Assembly (NCBI GenBank): GCA_029624675.1
Contig: JARSSP010000016.1
Coordinates: forward strand, 1-64,000
Source: Candidatus Contendibacter sp.
GTDB taxonomy: Bacteria > Pseudomonadota > Gammaproteobacteria > Competibacterales > Competibacteraceae
Length of the DNA: 64,000 nt
Direction: 5' to 3'
The notes beneath the pieces are model-generated. The model was not told where the DNA came from. It did no database searches and worked only from the letters and a program-made list of their open reading frames with translations. Position numbers and translations under genes: made by a program. Of the stretch, positions 1 to 8,182 are shown piece by piece (within the stretch, counting starts at the first letter, position 1; each line of letters opens with the position of its first letter).

Positions 1-59
1 CGGTCTTTCAGACCGTTACTCAAACCCACCGGCTTTAGCCGGTGGTTGTTTAGTTTTTT
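1..59. mobile_element. Likely end of an IS200/IS605-type element (paired hairpins)
   Basis: Two perfect hairpins lie at the window edge. CGGTCT/AGACCG has a 3-base loop (1-15), and CCACCGGC/GCCGGTGG has a TTTA loop (26-45) followed by a T-rich tract to 59. A GC-rich hairpin of this look at the junction with AT-rich sequence is typical of the right end of IS200/IS605 (tnpB) elements. The adjoining RDD gene lacks its front half, which fits an insertion. No transposase is visible because the window starts here. The second hairpin plus T-run could instead be an ordinary terminator. Confidence 0.45.
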
Positions 60-497
60 ATACAGCTAATCAAGCCAAAATAAGTAGCGAAGTAGGTGGA
101 ATACTTATGCTGGTATTTCCTATTATTTATGGTGGATTATTAGAAGGTTCTAATTTACAAGGTACCTTGGGAAAGAAGGTTTTTCAAATTAAGGTCTTTA
201 GATATAAACTTTAAACCTGTTTCTTATATTAGAAGTATAATTCGGAATATTTTCAAAGACCTTTTCTTTATATTAACTTTTGCTTTATATGTATATTTGG
301 TCCATGTGCTAGGCCCATTTAAGGCTAGTTCTTACAGTGAAGTAAACAAAATTGTTTTCAACCATCAAATAGTTCTTGTTTTTCTGATAATTGCATTTTT
401 AATTTGGGCTTTCCTGCCAAAAATTTTACTCCATAGAGAAGATAAAAAGCAAATGTTGCACGACCTTATCTCGGGGTGCATTGTAGTCAAAGAATGA
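50..497 (+). pseudogene. RDD family membrane protein, 5'-truncated and frameshifted
   Basis: Two reading frames join into one RDD-like protein. The first (to the stop at about 213) reads through EGSNLQGTLGKKVFQIKV, the classic RDD block in which a glycine-rich turn and GK precede the strand. The second, entered near 200, continues with INFKPVSYIRSIIRNIFKD, two hydrophobic segments, and the family-typical ending with HD before the last strand (MLHDLISG). One frameshift near 195-203 separates them, and the start and first membrane helix are missing upstream of the hairpin element. The gene is strongly AT-rich compared with the rest of the window. It is very probably a decayed gene cut by the mobile element. 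Confidence 0.6.
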
Positions 498-500
498 ACA

Positions 501-609
501 AGCCACGTAGGATACGTACTGCGTACTTTACCTTGGGGCATAAACGCTGGCCGGCACTATGGTTGGTGATGCGATGAATGACGGTATGCGATGTGTACCC
601 TACGTGGCT
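501..609. repeat. Spaced 11-bp inverted repeat
   Basis: AGCCACGTAGG at 501-511 is the exact reverse complement of CCTACGTGGCT at 599-609. The interior contains further imperfect complementary stretches (GTACTGCGTAC near the left arm, GTATGCGATGTGTAC near the right). This may be a degenerate palindromic intergenic repeat or the remnant of a miniature element between the RDD remnant and the Uma2-like gene. No function can be read from it. Confidence 0.4.
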
Positions 610-707
610 ATCCCTTAAAATTTTCTGGAGACCTGATATTGGATACAACAGCCACTCCTCAAAAAAGTATATCCTCGGATAAAAAATTCGAGGAGAAAGG
701 TGAAGTC

Positions 708-1127
708 ATGCCATCCCTCAATCATAGTTATATTTGTCTACAAATCCTAAAGCAGTTGATATCTAATGAAAGCATTGAGCCGTTACCAGAACTAACTCTG
801 GATATTGCTAATGGATTGACACCGGATATTTCTGTTTTTCCAAAAGCCGAAATTCGGCCCAATCCATTTCGTGATGTTCTTCGTTTTCAGGAACGCCCTA
901 TCCTGGCTGTTGAAGTGGTGTCGTCCAGTCAGACCATTCAGGAAATGCTGCAAAAAGCCACGCAATTGGTTAATGAAGGCGTGAAAGTTGTTTGGACCGT
1001 GGAGTCTTACAGCCGAACCGTTTTTGTCACAACTCAAGCGGGAGAAACCCTGTTTCATGAAGAGTTGATTGAAAACGAAGGTATTCAGGTTGATTTCGCC
1101 AAGGTGTTCCCGAAAAGAATCAACTAG
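708..1127 (+). CDS. Uma2-like (DUF820) putative PD-(D/E)XK endonuclease
   Basis: A 139-residue protein of the Uma2/DUF820 family, which has a restriction-endonuclease-like fold and unproven biological targets. Residues that fit are the Asp in TPDISVFP, the strand AVEVVSSSQ (family pattern VEVxSPS), and the helix QKATQLVNEGVKVVWTVE, matching the family's K-x-x-x-Y-x-x-x-G-V-x-x-Y-W-x-V pattern. The ATG at 708 is chosen because AGGAGAAAGG lies directly upstream (691-700) and homology begins there; the open frame runs back to 591. At about 140 residues it is shorter than the usual 180-200, lacking much of the N-terminal helical part. Base composition is AT-rich like its neighbours, which suggests acquired DNA. 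Confidence 0.65.
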   Translation: MPSLNHSYICLQILKQLISNESIEPLPELTLDIANGLTPDISVFPKAEIRPNPFRDVLRFQERPILAVEVVSSSQTIQEMLQKATQLVNEGVKVVWTVESYSRTVFVTTQAGETLFHEELIENEGIQVDFAKVFPKRIN

Positions 1128-1157
1128 CGGGATAGACATAACCCGAGCAGAGCAGCA

Positions 1158-1781
1158 ATGCTTTACAGTACTTTTTCCTTCGACCAGATAAAGCTTCTGG
1201 GCATAGAAATAAAACATCAATTGGGTCTGTTCGCTGATCTGGCTGCGGTGGATGTCCCTGAACCGTTCTATCGTGAAATGCTGGAAGACATTGTTCCTCT
1301 GGCTCTCTCTAATAACACAGAAAAAGCCAGATCGGAACTCATCATCTCACCTGTTCTGCTACAACTGAGAAAAATTGAAAATAAAAAAATTAGCCTTTTC
1401 TCGGGGATTGACTTTAATGTCGATGAAGAAAAAGGCTTAAAGGGTGCTTGTGACTTTATTATTAGCCTTTCGGACGAGCAACTGTTCCTTGATGCGCCTG
1501 TAATCGCTTTGGTTGAGGCGAAGAAGGAAAACATCATACAAGGCGTCCCGCAATGCATCGCTGAAATGAAGGCAGCCCAGATATTCAACCAAAAAAGAAA
1601 GAGGGGAATCGATAACATATTCGGCGTGGTAACGACCGGAATTCAGTGGCAGTTTCTGCGACTAGCTGATGACGTGGTGTCGCTCGATTTGGATCAATAC
1701 TATATCAAGGAACTCGGAAAAATCTTGGGCATTCTGCATTTCATGTGTACCAGCGTGGCCTGGATAGAACATAACGAATAA
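1158..1781 (+). CDS. PD-(D/E)XK nuclease-like protein, paralogue of the gene at 60293-60901
   Basis: A 207-residue soluble protein. The core GACDFIISLS followed about 20 residues later by ALVEAKKEN gives the D...(E)xK pattern of PD-(D/E)XK folds, then a helix QCIAEMKAAQIFNQ and a strand FGVVTTG. The gene at 60293-60901 on the other strand shares the same order of blocks (SEFIVAPVLL, EKGLVGECDFILTLS, LVEAKKNDVEAG, QCIAQMVAAQLFNQ, FGCVTTGEIWQLL), so the two are clear paralogues. No partner methylase or toxin is adjacent. It follows the Uma2-like nuclease by 30 bp and may form a pair with it. Function is unknown. Confidence 0.6.
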   Translation: MLYSTFSFDQIKLLGIEIKHQLGLFADLAAVDVPEPFYREMLEDIVPLALSNNTEKARSELIISPVLLQLRKIENKKISLFSGIDFNVDEEKGLKGACDFIISLSDEQLFLDAPVIALVEAKKENIIQGVPQCIAEMKAAQIFNQKRKRGIDNIFGVVTTGIQWQFLRLADDVVSLDLDQYYIKELGKILGILHFMCTSVAWIEHNE

Positions 1782-1843
1782 TCCTGAAAAATCAAAGTGG
1801 ACAAACCCCAGACAATTCACCGTCGCACACCAAAGAGGCTCCC

Positions 1844-3847
1844 ATGACGACCCCAATCAAACGCGATAAACCCTGGCTGATGCGGACCTATTCCGGTCAT
1901 TCCTCCGCCAAGGCATCCAACGAGTTGTACCGCACCAACCTCAGCAAGGGGCAAACCGGCCTGTCGGTCGCTTTCGATCTGCCGACCCAGACCGGCTACG
2001 ACGCCGACCATCCGCTGGCGCGCGGCGAAGTCGGCAAGGTCGGCGTGCCGATCTGCAACATCGGCGACATGGCGGCGCTGTTCGACCAGATTCCGCTGGG
2101 GCAGATGAATACCTCCATGACCATCAACGCCACCGCCGCCTGGTTGCTGGCGTTGTACGTCGCCACCGCCGAACGGCAGGGCGCTTCCCCCGCCCAATTG
2201 CAGGGCACCACCCAGAACGACATCCTCAAGGAATACCTGTCGCGTGGCACCTACATCTTCCCGCCCGCGCCGTCGGTGCGACTGACCACCGACATCATCG
2301 CCTACACGGTCAAGAATATCCCCAAGTGGAACCCGACCAATATATGCAGCTATCACCTGCAAGAGGCCGGCGCGACGCCCACCCAGGAACTGGCCTACGC
2401 CCTGTCCACCGCCATTGCGGTGATGGACGCGGTGCGCGATTCCGGCCAGATCGGCGCGGACGGTTTCGAGCAGGTGGTCGGACGCATTTCCTTCTTCGTC
2501 AACGCCGGCATCCGCTTTATCGAGGAAACCTGCAAGATGCGGGCGTTCGGCGAGATGTGGAACAAGCTCACCCAGGAGCGCTACGGCGCGCAAAGCGAGG
2601 AAATGCGCCGCTTCCGCTACGGCGTGCAGGTCAACTCCCTGGGTCTGACCGAGGCGCAGCCGGAAAACAACGTCCAGCGCATCGTGCTGGAAATGCTCGG
2701 CGTCAGCCTGTCCAAGAAGGCCCGCGCCCGCGCCATCCAGCTCCCGGCCTGGAACGAGGCGCTGGGTCTGCCCCGGCCATGGGATCAACAATGGGCGCTG
2801 CGGATGCAACAGGTTCTCGTCCTTGAAACCGACCTGCTGGAATACGGCGACATTTTCGACGGCTCGCCGGTCATCGCCGCCAAGGTCAAGGCGCTGGTGG
2901 ACGGCGCCACGGCGGAAATGGCCCGGGTCCAGGAGCAGGGCGGCATGGTGCAGGCCATCGAGTCCGGCTACGTCAAGCGGCAGCTGGTCACCAGCCACAC
3001 CGAGCGGATGCGCGCCATCGAGCGTGGCGACCTGAAGATCGTCGGCCTGAACTGCTTCAAGGAAACCGAGGAGTCGCCGCTGACCGGCGGCAAGGACAGC
3101 GGCATCATGAAGGTCGATCCGCGCGCCGAGCGCGAGCAGATCGAGCGGCTCAACGCCTTCCGCGCCAAGCGCAACAACGCCGAGGTCAAGGCGGCATTGG
3201 CCAATTTGGCGGAGACGGCGCGCAGTGGGGCGAATATCATGCCGGCGTCGATTCTGTGCGCCCATGCCGGGGTGACGACCGGCGAATGGTCGCAGACCCT
3301 GCGCGATATTTTTGGCGAATATCGCGCCCCAACCGGCATTGATATTCCCGCCAATGACGACGCGCGTGGCGCGCGGGCGGTGGCGATTCGAACCGAAGTG
3401 CTCAAGACCGGCGAGGCAGTGGGCCGGCCGCTGCGCCTGCTGATCGGCAAGCCGGGCCTGGACGGTCACAGCAACGGCGCGGAACAGATCGCGGTCAAGG
3501 GTCGCGACGTCGGCTTCGAGATCGTCTACGAAGGCATCCGCCTGACCCCGGAACAGATCGCCAAGGCGGCGCTGGAGGAGGGTGTCCATCTAATCGGGTT
3601 ATCGGTGCTGTCGGGTAGCCACGTCGAGATGGTCGAGGACGTGTTCAACCAACTGGACAAGGTGGGTTTGAAGGGATTGCCGGTGGTGATCGGCGGCATC
3701 ATCCCGGAAAATGACGCCAAGATGCTCAAGGAAAAAGGCATCGCGGCCGTCTATACGCCCAAGGATATCGACCTCAACGGTATCATGGTGGACATCCTCA
3801 ACCTGATCCGTAAGGCCCATGACCTGAAGCCGGTCGCGGCGGCATGA
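1844..3847 (+). CDS. ecm: Ethylmalonyl-CoA mutase
   Basis: A cytoplasmic adenosylcobalamin enzyme that converts (2R)-ethylmalonyl-CoA to (2S)-methylsuccinyl-CoA in the ethylmalonyl-CoA pathway. The 667-residue single chain has the mutase barrel first (block TYSGHSSAKASNELYR, then QTGLSVAFDLPTQTGYDADH) and the B12-binding domain last, with D540-G-H542-S-N-G545, the base-off His motif. The wording of the conserved blocks (KDKPWL-like start, NTSMTINATAAWLLALY, GVQVNSLGLTEAQPENN) matches Ecm rather than methylmalonyl-CoA mutase from what I know of the families. AGAGG precedes the ATG. The stop overlaps the start of the following GTPase (ATGA), and ccr lies just downstream, which supports the assignment. 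Confidence 0.9.
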   Translation: MTTPIKRDKPWLMRTYSGHSSAKASNELYRTNLSKGQTGLSVAFDLPTQTGYDADHPLARGEVGKVGVPICNIGDMAALFDQIPLGQMNTSMTINATAAWLLALYVATAERQGASPAQLQGTTQNDILKEYLSRGTYIFPPAPSVRLTTDIIAYTVKNIPKWNPTNICSYHLQEAGATPTQELAYALSTAIAVMDAVRDSGQIGADGFEQVVGRISFFVNAGIRFIEETCKMRAFGEMWNKLTQERYGAQSEEMRRFRYGVQVNSLGLTEAQPENNVQRIVLEMLGVSLSKKARARAIQLPAWNEALGLPRPWDQQWALRMQQVLVLETDLLEYGDIFDGSPVIAAKVKALVDGATAEMARVQEQGGMVQAIESGYVKRQLVTSHTERMRAIERGDLKIVGLNCFKETEESPLTGGKDSGIMKVDPRAEREQIERLNAFRAKRNNAEVKAALANLAETARSGANIMPASILCAHAGVTTGEWSQTLRDIFGEYRAPTGIDIPANDDARGARAVAIRTEVLKTGEAVGRPLRLLIGKPGLDGHSNGAEQIAVKGRDVGFEIVYEGIRLTPEQIAKAALEEGVHLIGLSVLSGSHVEMVEDVFNQLDKVGLKGLPVVIGGIIPENDAKMLKEKGIAAVYTPKDIDLNGIMVDILNLIRKAHDLKPVAAA

Positions 3848-4836
3848 CCCTCGCGCTTCCCGAACCGGCGGCGCTCGCCGCCGCCGTCAGCGGGCGCGAC
3901 CGCTTGGCGCTGGCTCGCGCACTCAACCTGCTGGACGATCGCCGGTCGGCGGCCCGCCAGTGCGCCGCCGCGTTTCTGGATGCGTTGCCGGCGGAGAAAC
4001 TGGACAACGGCGGTCACTTGATCGGCATCACCGGCCCGCCGGGCGCGGGCAAATCCTCGCTCACCGCCGCGCTGATTCAGGTGTGGCGGCGGCGCGGCCT
4101 GAAGGTGGCGATTCTGGCGGTCGATCCGTCCAGTCCGATCACTGGCGGGGCGTTGCTGGGCGACCGCTTGCGGATGCACGCCAGTGGTGCGGACCGCGAA
4201 GTGTTCATCCGTTCGCTGGCCTGTCGCGGCGAGTTCGGCGGCCTGAGCGCCGAGGTTTGGCCGATGAGCCTGGCGATGCTGGCGGCGTTCGACATCGTGC
4301 TGGTGGAGACGGTCGGCGTCGGGCAGAAGGAAATCGACGTTTCCAAGATGACCGACACCACCTGCTTCGTCGCTCAGCCGGCCTCCGGCGACAGCATCCA
4401 GTTCCTCAAGGCGGGTATCATGGAAATTCCGCACGTCATCGTCGTCAACAAGGAAGACATCGGCATGGCGGCCCGCAAGACCCTGTCCGAGCTGAAAAAT
4501 ACGCTGCGGCGGCAGATGGATCCCGAAGGTTGGCAGGTGCCGGCGCTGTCGGCCAGCGCCGCGCTGGGTAGCGGCATCGAGCAGTTGGCCGATGCGCTGA
4601 ACGGCCACCGGGACTGGCTGTTGGCGCGGGGCCAGTTCAACGCCCGCCGCCAGCGCTGCCAGGCGGAATGGCTGGTGAAGCACTTGCGGGAAGAATTCGG
4701 CCGCTACGGCATCGGTCTCTTGGGCGGCGAAGATGCGCTGTTCGCGACGCTGGCCGAGGCGCCGCGTCGTTCGCCCATCGCCGAATACGAAGTTTTGCGC
4801 GCCCGTGTGATTCGAGAGATCAAGGCTAAAGGCTAA
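3844..4836 (+). CDS. meaB: MeaB-type GTPase chaperone of the B12 mutase
   Basis: A G3E-family GTPase expected to load or protect the cobalamin cofactor of the mutase encoded just before it. Visible motifs are the P-loop GPPGAGKSS (residues 64-72), AVDPSSPITGGALLGDR (switch region), DIVLVETVGVGQ, and the base-recognition motif NKED. The start overlaps the ecm stop by 4 bp, implying translational coupling. It differs from the second MeaB at 62056-63186: the loop after GDR reads SLACRGEFGGLS where the other has SPSSGTLGG, and the N-terminal extension is shorter. It may therefore be dedicated to Ecm. Confidence 0.88.
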   Translation: MTLALPEPAALAAAVSGRDRLALARALNLLDDRRSAARQCAAAFLDALPAEKLDNGGHLIGITGPPGAGKSSLTAALIQVWRRRGLKVAILAVDPSSPITGGALLGDRLRMHASGADREVFIRSLACRGEFGGLSAEVWPMSLAMLAAFDIVLVETVGVGQKEIDVSKMTDTTCFVAQPASGDSIQFLKAGIMEIPHVIVVNKEDIGMAARKTLSELKNTLRRQMDPEGWQVPALSASAALGSGIEQLADALNGHRDWLLARGQFNARRQRCQAEWLVKHLREEFGRYGIGLLGGEDALFATLAEAPRRSPIAEYEVLRARVIREIKAKG

Positions 4837-4893
4837 AGACTTTTCTCGTTAGCGCCTTAATTCAAACAACAACCCCAACAGAGAGCAACGAAG

Positions 4894-6645
4894 ATGGCCA
4901 AAGAACTGTACGATATCGCCGAACAGCCGCCGCTGGGCGTGGTGCCCCCCAAGATGCACGCCTGGCTGATTCGCCCGGAACGCTTCGGCACCCCGATGCA
5001 GGCGTTCCAAAAGGAAGTGGTCAATACCCCGCCGATCGCCGACGACGAGGTGCTGGTCTACGTGATGGCGGCGGGCATCAACTACAACAACGTCTGGGCC
5101 GGGCTGGGGATTCCGGTCAACGTCATCGGCGCCCGCAACAAGGCCGGCGAGAAAGAAGAGTTCCATATCGGCGGCAGCGACGCCTCCGGCATCGTCTACA
5201 AGGTCGGCAAGGACGTCACCAACGTCAAGGTCGGCGACGAAGTGGTGATGCATTGTGGCCAGTACAGCCGCGACTGCGAATGGGTCAAGAGCGGCGGCGA
5301 CCCGATGTACTCGCCGACCTTCAAAATTTGGGGCTACGAAACCAACTGGGGTAGCTTCGCCCAGTTCACCAAGGTCCAAGCCCAGCAGTGCATGCCCAAG
5401 CCCAGGCACATGACCTGGGAAGAGGCGTCCGCCTACACCCTGGTGGCCGCGACCGCCTGGCGGATGCTGCACGGCTGGGGCGTCAACGCCGTCAAGAAAG
5501 GCGACGTGGCCCTGATCTGGGGCGGCGCGGGCGGACTCGGCTCCATGGCGATTCAGATCGTCAAGGCGGCGGGCGCCACCCCCATTGCGGTTGTATCCGG
5601 CGAGGACAAGTTCGACTACTGCATGAAGCTGGGCGCCAAGGGCTGCATCAACCGCAACGACTTCGACCACTGGGGCATGTTGCCGCACTGGAAGGACAAC
5701 GCCGGCTACGCCAAGTGGCTGAAAGGGGTGCGCGCCTTCGGCGCCAAGATTTGGGAGGTGCTGGGCGAGAAGCGGGCCCCGAACCTGGTGTTCGAGCATC
5801 CCGGCGAAACCACCATCCCCACCTCGATCTTCGTCTGCGAGACCGGCGGCATGGTGGTGGTCTGCGCCGGCACCACCGGCTACAACGCCACCGTCGACCT
5901 GCGCTATCTGTGGATGCGGCAGAAGCGGCTACAAGGCTCGCACTTCGCCAACACCGAGCAATCCAACCAGATGAACGAATTGGCCCTGCGCGGCTTGCTC
6001 GACCCCTGCCTGTCGCGGGCGTTCACCTACGAGGAAATCCCGGTCGCCCATCAGTTGATGTACGAGAACAAGCACCCGCACGGCAACATGGCGGTGCTGG
6101 TCGGCGCCCGGGACTTTGGCCTCGGCGCCCATGGCAGGCCCCCCGTGGCCATCGTCCACCCGACCCTGCCCAAGGGTGACGTGCACACCACCCCGCATCC
6201 CTACCCGCTGTCCGCGCCGCTGCCCAGCATCGCCGAGGCCGAAGCCATCACCATCGCCGACGACGGCACGCTGGTCAAAGACCTGATGCATCGCGGCATC
6301 ATCGCCTGCGCCCCCGGCGACACCGTCGGTCAGGTGGCGAAGATCATGGTGGATCACGAAATCCACGCGGTGGTGGTCATGGACGGCGGCAAGGCGGTCG
6401 GCGTGGTGTCGCAAACCGACATGGTGTTGGCGCGGCAGGGGCGGACCCCGGAGCAGGCGCGGGCGATGCTGGCCCAGGACATCATGACCCCCGGTTGCGC
6501 TACCTGCGACGCGAATATCTTGCTGAGCGAGGCGGTCAGCCTGATGACCAGCCGGCGGATGCACCGCCTGGTCGTCACCGAAAATGGCCAGCCCACCGGC
6601 GTCATTTCGATGACCGACGTGGTCCGCAAGATCATCGGGGAGTGA
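4894..6645 (+). CDS. ccr: Crotonyl-CoA carboxylase/reductase fused to a C-terminal CBS-domain pair
   Basis: Reductive carboxylation of crotonyl-CoA to (2S)-ethylmalonyl-CoA with NADPH and CO2, the defining step of the ethylmalonyl-CoA pathway. Residues 1 to about 420 form a medium-chain dehydrogenase/reductase. NYNNVWAG (63-70), GYETNWGSF (around E149) and GSHFANTEQ carry the Asn, Glu and His known for CO2 positioning, and [11 protein letters not shown] is the nucleotide-binding turn. Residues from about 456 to 583 are extra: two CBS repeats, each ending in a [10 protein letters not shown] / [10 protein letters not shown] strand-helix. Ordinary Ccr is about 430 residues, so this is a fusion, likely adding adenylate-nucleotide sensing (inference). 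A strong terminator follows. Confidence 0.9.
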   Translation: MAKELYDIAEQPPLGVVPPKMHAWLIRPERFGTPMQAFQKEVVNTPPIADDEVLVYVMAAGINYNNVWAGLGIPVNVIGARNKAGEKEEFHIGGSDASGIVYKVGKDVTNVKVGDEVVMHCGQYSRDCEWVKSGGDPMYSPTFKIWGYETNWGSFAQFTKVQAQQCMPKPRHMTWEEASAYTLVAATAWRMLHGWGVNAVKKGDVALIWGGAGGLGSMAIQIVKAAGATPIAVVSGEDKFDYCMKLGAKGCINRNDFDHWGMLPHWKDNAGYAKWLKGVRAFGAKIWEVLGEKRAPNLVFEHPGETTIPTSIFVCETGGMVVVCAGTTGYNATVDLRYLWMRQKRLQGSHFANTEQSNQMNELALRGLLDPCLSRAFTYEEIPVAHQLMYENKHPHGNMAVLVGARDFGLGAHGRPPVAIVHPTLPKGDVHTTPHPYPLSAPLPSIAEAEAITIADDGTLVKDLMHRGIIACAPGDTVGQVAKIMVDHEIHAVVVMDGGKAVGVVSQTDMVLARQGRTPEQARAMLAQDIMTPGCATCDANILLSEAVSLMTSRRMHRLVVTENGQPTGVISMTDVVRKIIGE

Positions 6646-6657
6646 TGGAGTGAAGAA

Positions 6658-6690
6658 ACGGGGGCGTGTTCATCACGCCCCCGTTTTTTT
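6658..6690 (+). terminator. Rho-independent terminator after ccr
   Basis: An 11-bp perfect stem, ACGGGGGCGTG (6658-6668) with CACGCCCCCGT (6674-6684), has a 5-base loop and is followed by a run of seven T. It starts 12 bases after the ccr stop, so it ends the ecm-meaB-ccr transcript and separates it from the next gene. Confidence 0.9.
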
Positions 6691-6712
6691 CGAACCGATT
6701 GGGGAGCGATCC

Positions 6713-7693
6713 ATGAAAGCCATCGTCTGCCATGAGCTGACCGGGGTTAACGGATTAAGCCTTGAAGACGTTCCCGCACCCGCGCCCGCGCCGGGACAGG
6801 TGCGGGTGCGGGTGCGGGCCTGCGGGGTCAATTTCGCCGACAGCCTAATTACCCGGGGCCAGTATCAGGCACAGCCGCAACCGCCGTTCAGCCCCGGATT
6901 CGAGGTGGCGGGCGAGGTGCTGGAAGTCGGCGAGGGGGTGACCCGTTTCAAGGCGGGTGACCGCGTCATCGCCATCACCCCCCACGGTGGTTATGCCGAG
7001 CAGGTGGCGGTGAACGTCAATCGCTGCGTGGCGATGCCGGCGGCGATGCCCTGGGAACACGGCGCGGCGTTTCCGGTGGTGTTCGGCACCTCGCACGTGG
7101 CTTTGTGGCATCGGGCGCGGCTGCGGGCCGGCGAGACCCTGGTGGTGCATGGCGCCTCTGGTGGGGTCGGGCTGACGGCGGTCGCCATCGGCAAGCAACT
7201 GGGGGCGACGGTGATCGCCACCGCCAGCAGCCCCGAAAAGCTGGCTGTCGCCCGCGAACAGGGCGCGGATCATCTGATCGATAGCAACCGCGAGGACGTG
7301 CGGGCGAGGATCAAGGCGTTGACCAGCGGGCGCGGCGCGGACGTGGTTTACGATCCGGTCGGCGGCGATCTGTTCGCGGCTTCGCTGCGCAGCATCGCCT
7401 TCGAGGGCCGGATTCTGGTGATCGGCTTCGCCGGCGGCACGGTTCCGCAAATTCCCGCCAATCACCTGCTGGTCAAGAACGTGGACGTGATCGGCCTCAA
7501 CTGGCCGGCCTACGCCGAGCTGAATCCCGACATCATGACCGAAAGTTTCCGCACCTTGCTGCAATGGTATCTGGAAGGGGCCATTCAGCCTTATGTATCG
7601 GCGATCTATCGGCTGGAGCGGGCGGTTGACGCGCTCGGGCAAGTGGTCGCGCGCAAGTCCACCGGCAAGGTGGTGATTACGATGGATGAGTAG
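6713..7693 (+). CDS. Zinc-free NADPH:quinone oxidoreductase-like MDR enzyme
   Basis: A 326-residue medium-chain dehydrogenase/reductase of the quinone-oxidoreductase/enoyl-reductase branch. The N-terminal GroES-like fold (ACGVNFADSLITRGQYQ) lacks the structural zinc cysteines, and the Rossmann turn GASGGVG is at residues 147-153. The end IYRLERAVDALGQV..STGKVVI is typical. ATG 6713 is preceded by GGGGAG and begins exactly where homology starts; reading from further upstream would run into the terminator. The substrate is unknown. Placement next to ccr suggests acyl-CoA or quinone redox chemistry, but the terminator between them argues for separate transcription. Confidence 0.8.
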   Translation: MKAIVCHELTGVNGLSLEDVPAPAPAPGQVRVRVRACGVNFADSLITRGQYQAQPQPPFSPGFEVAGEVLEVGEGVTRFKAGDRVIAITPHGGYAEQVAVNVNRCVAMPAAMPWEHGAAFPVVFGTSHVALWHRARLRAGETLVVHGASGGVGLTAVAIGKQLGATVIATASSPEKLAVAREQGADHLIDSNREDVRARIKALTSGRGADVVYDPVGGDLFAASLRSIAFEGRILVIGFAGGTVPQIPANHLLVKNVDVIGLNWPAYAELNPDIMTESFRTLLQWYLEGAIQPYVSAIYRLERAVDALGQVVARKSTGKVVITMDE

Positions 7694-7697
7694 GGGC

Positions 7698-8171
7698 ATG
7701 GCGTCTGAGTTGACGATCCATCATCTGGGACGGCTGACGCGGGCAACGGCGCAAGGCGGCGACGCCGGCTTGAAGAAATTACGTAGCGCGTTGTTGCTCA
7801 AGGATTTCATTGTCACCGCCGAACGGGAGAATCTGCTGGAATTTCGTCGTCGCGCTTACCTGACGCAGGACGACTGGCCGATGCGGGTGCTTGTGCGTCG
7901 CGATGGCGCCCAGTTTGAAATCGATTATTACCTGTACATTCCCTGGGGCTGGATTACCGCCTTCACGGTGTTGATGTGGCTGGTGCTGCCGTTCGCCGGC
8001 ATCCCGAACGCACCGCTGGCGTTTGGGTTGGCCTCGGTAGTGGCGGCACTGGCGATCTACAAGCAAAAGTTCGATTGTCGGCCCGATGCGCGATTTTGGC
8101 AGGAACGGCCGCGCCAGCGCTGGGGCGAGATTATGGAACGACTGGTGCGGGAAGCGTTCGTTCGTTCTTAG
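7698..8171 (+). CDS. Small two-TM membrane protein, unknown function
   Basis: A 157-residue protein with a soluble N-terminal half, two adjacent hydrophobic segments (around WGWITAFTVLMWLVLPFAG and ALAFGLASVVAALAIY), and a basic, Trp/Arg-rich cytoplasmic tail. It begins 4 bp after the oxidoreductase stop, with GTAGGGG just before ATG 7698; an alternative in-frame ATG at 7686 overlaps the previous gene. It is probably co-transcribed with that gene. I do not recognise the family. Confidence 0.6.
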   Translation: MASELTIHHLGRLTRATAQGGDAGLKKLRSALLLKDFIVTAERENLLEFRRRAYLTQDDWPMRVLVRRDGAQFEIDYYLYIPWGWITAFTVLMWLVLPFAGIPNAPLAFGLASVVAALAIYKQKFDCRPDARFWQERPRQRWGEIMERLVREAFVRS

Positions 8172-8182
8172 AGGGAGAAATT

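Noticed and set aside
792..1220. Minus-strand frame opposite the Uma2-like gene
   Set aside because: No ribosome-binding site or family; the plus-strand product has recognisable Uma2 motifs.
1817..3589. Long minus-strand open frame opposite ecm
   Set aside because: It is antisense to a clear Ecm, with Arg/Gly/His-rich low-complexity translation typical of the opposite strand of GC-rich genes.
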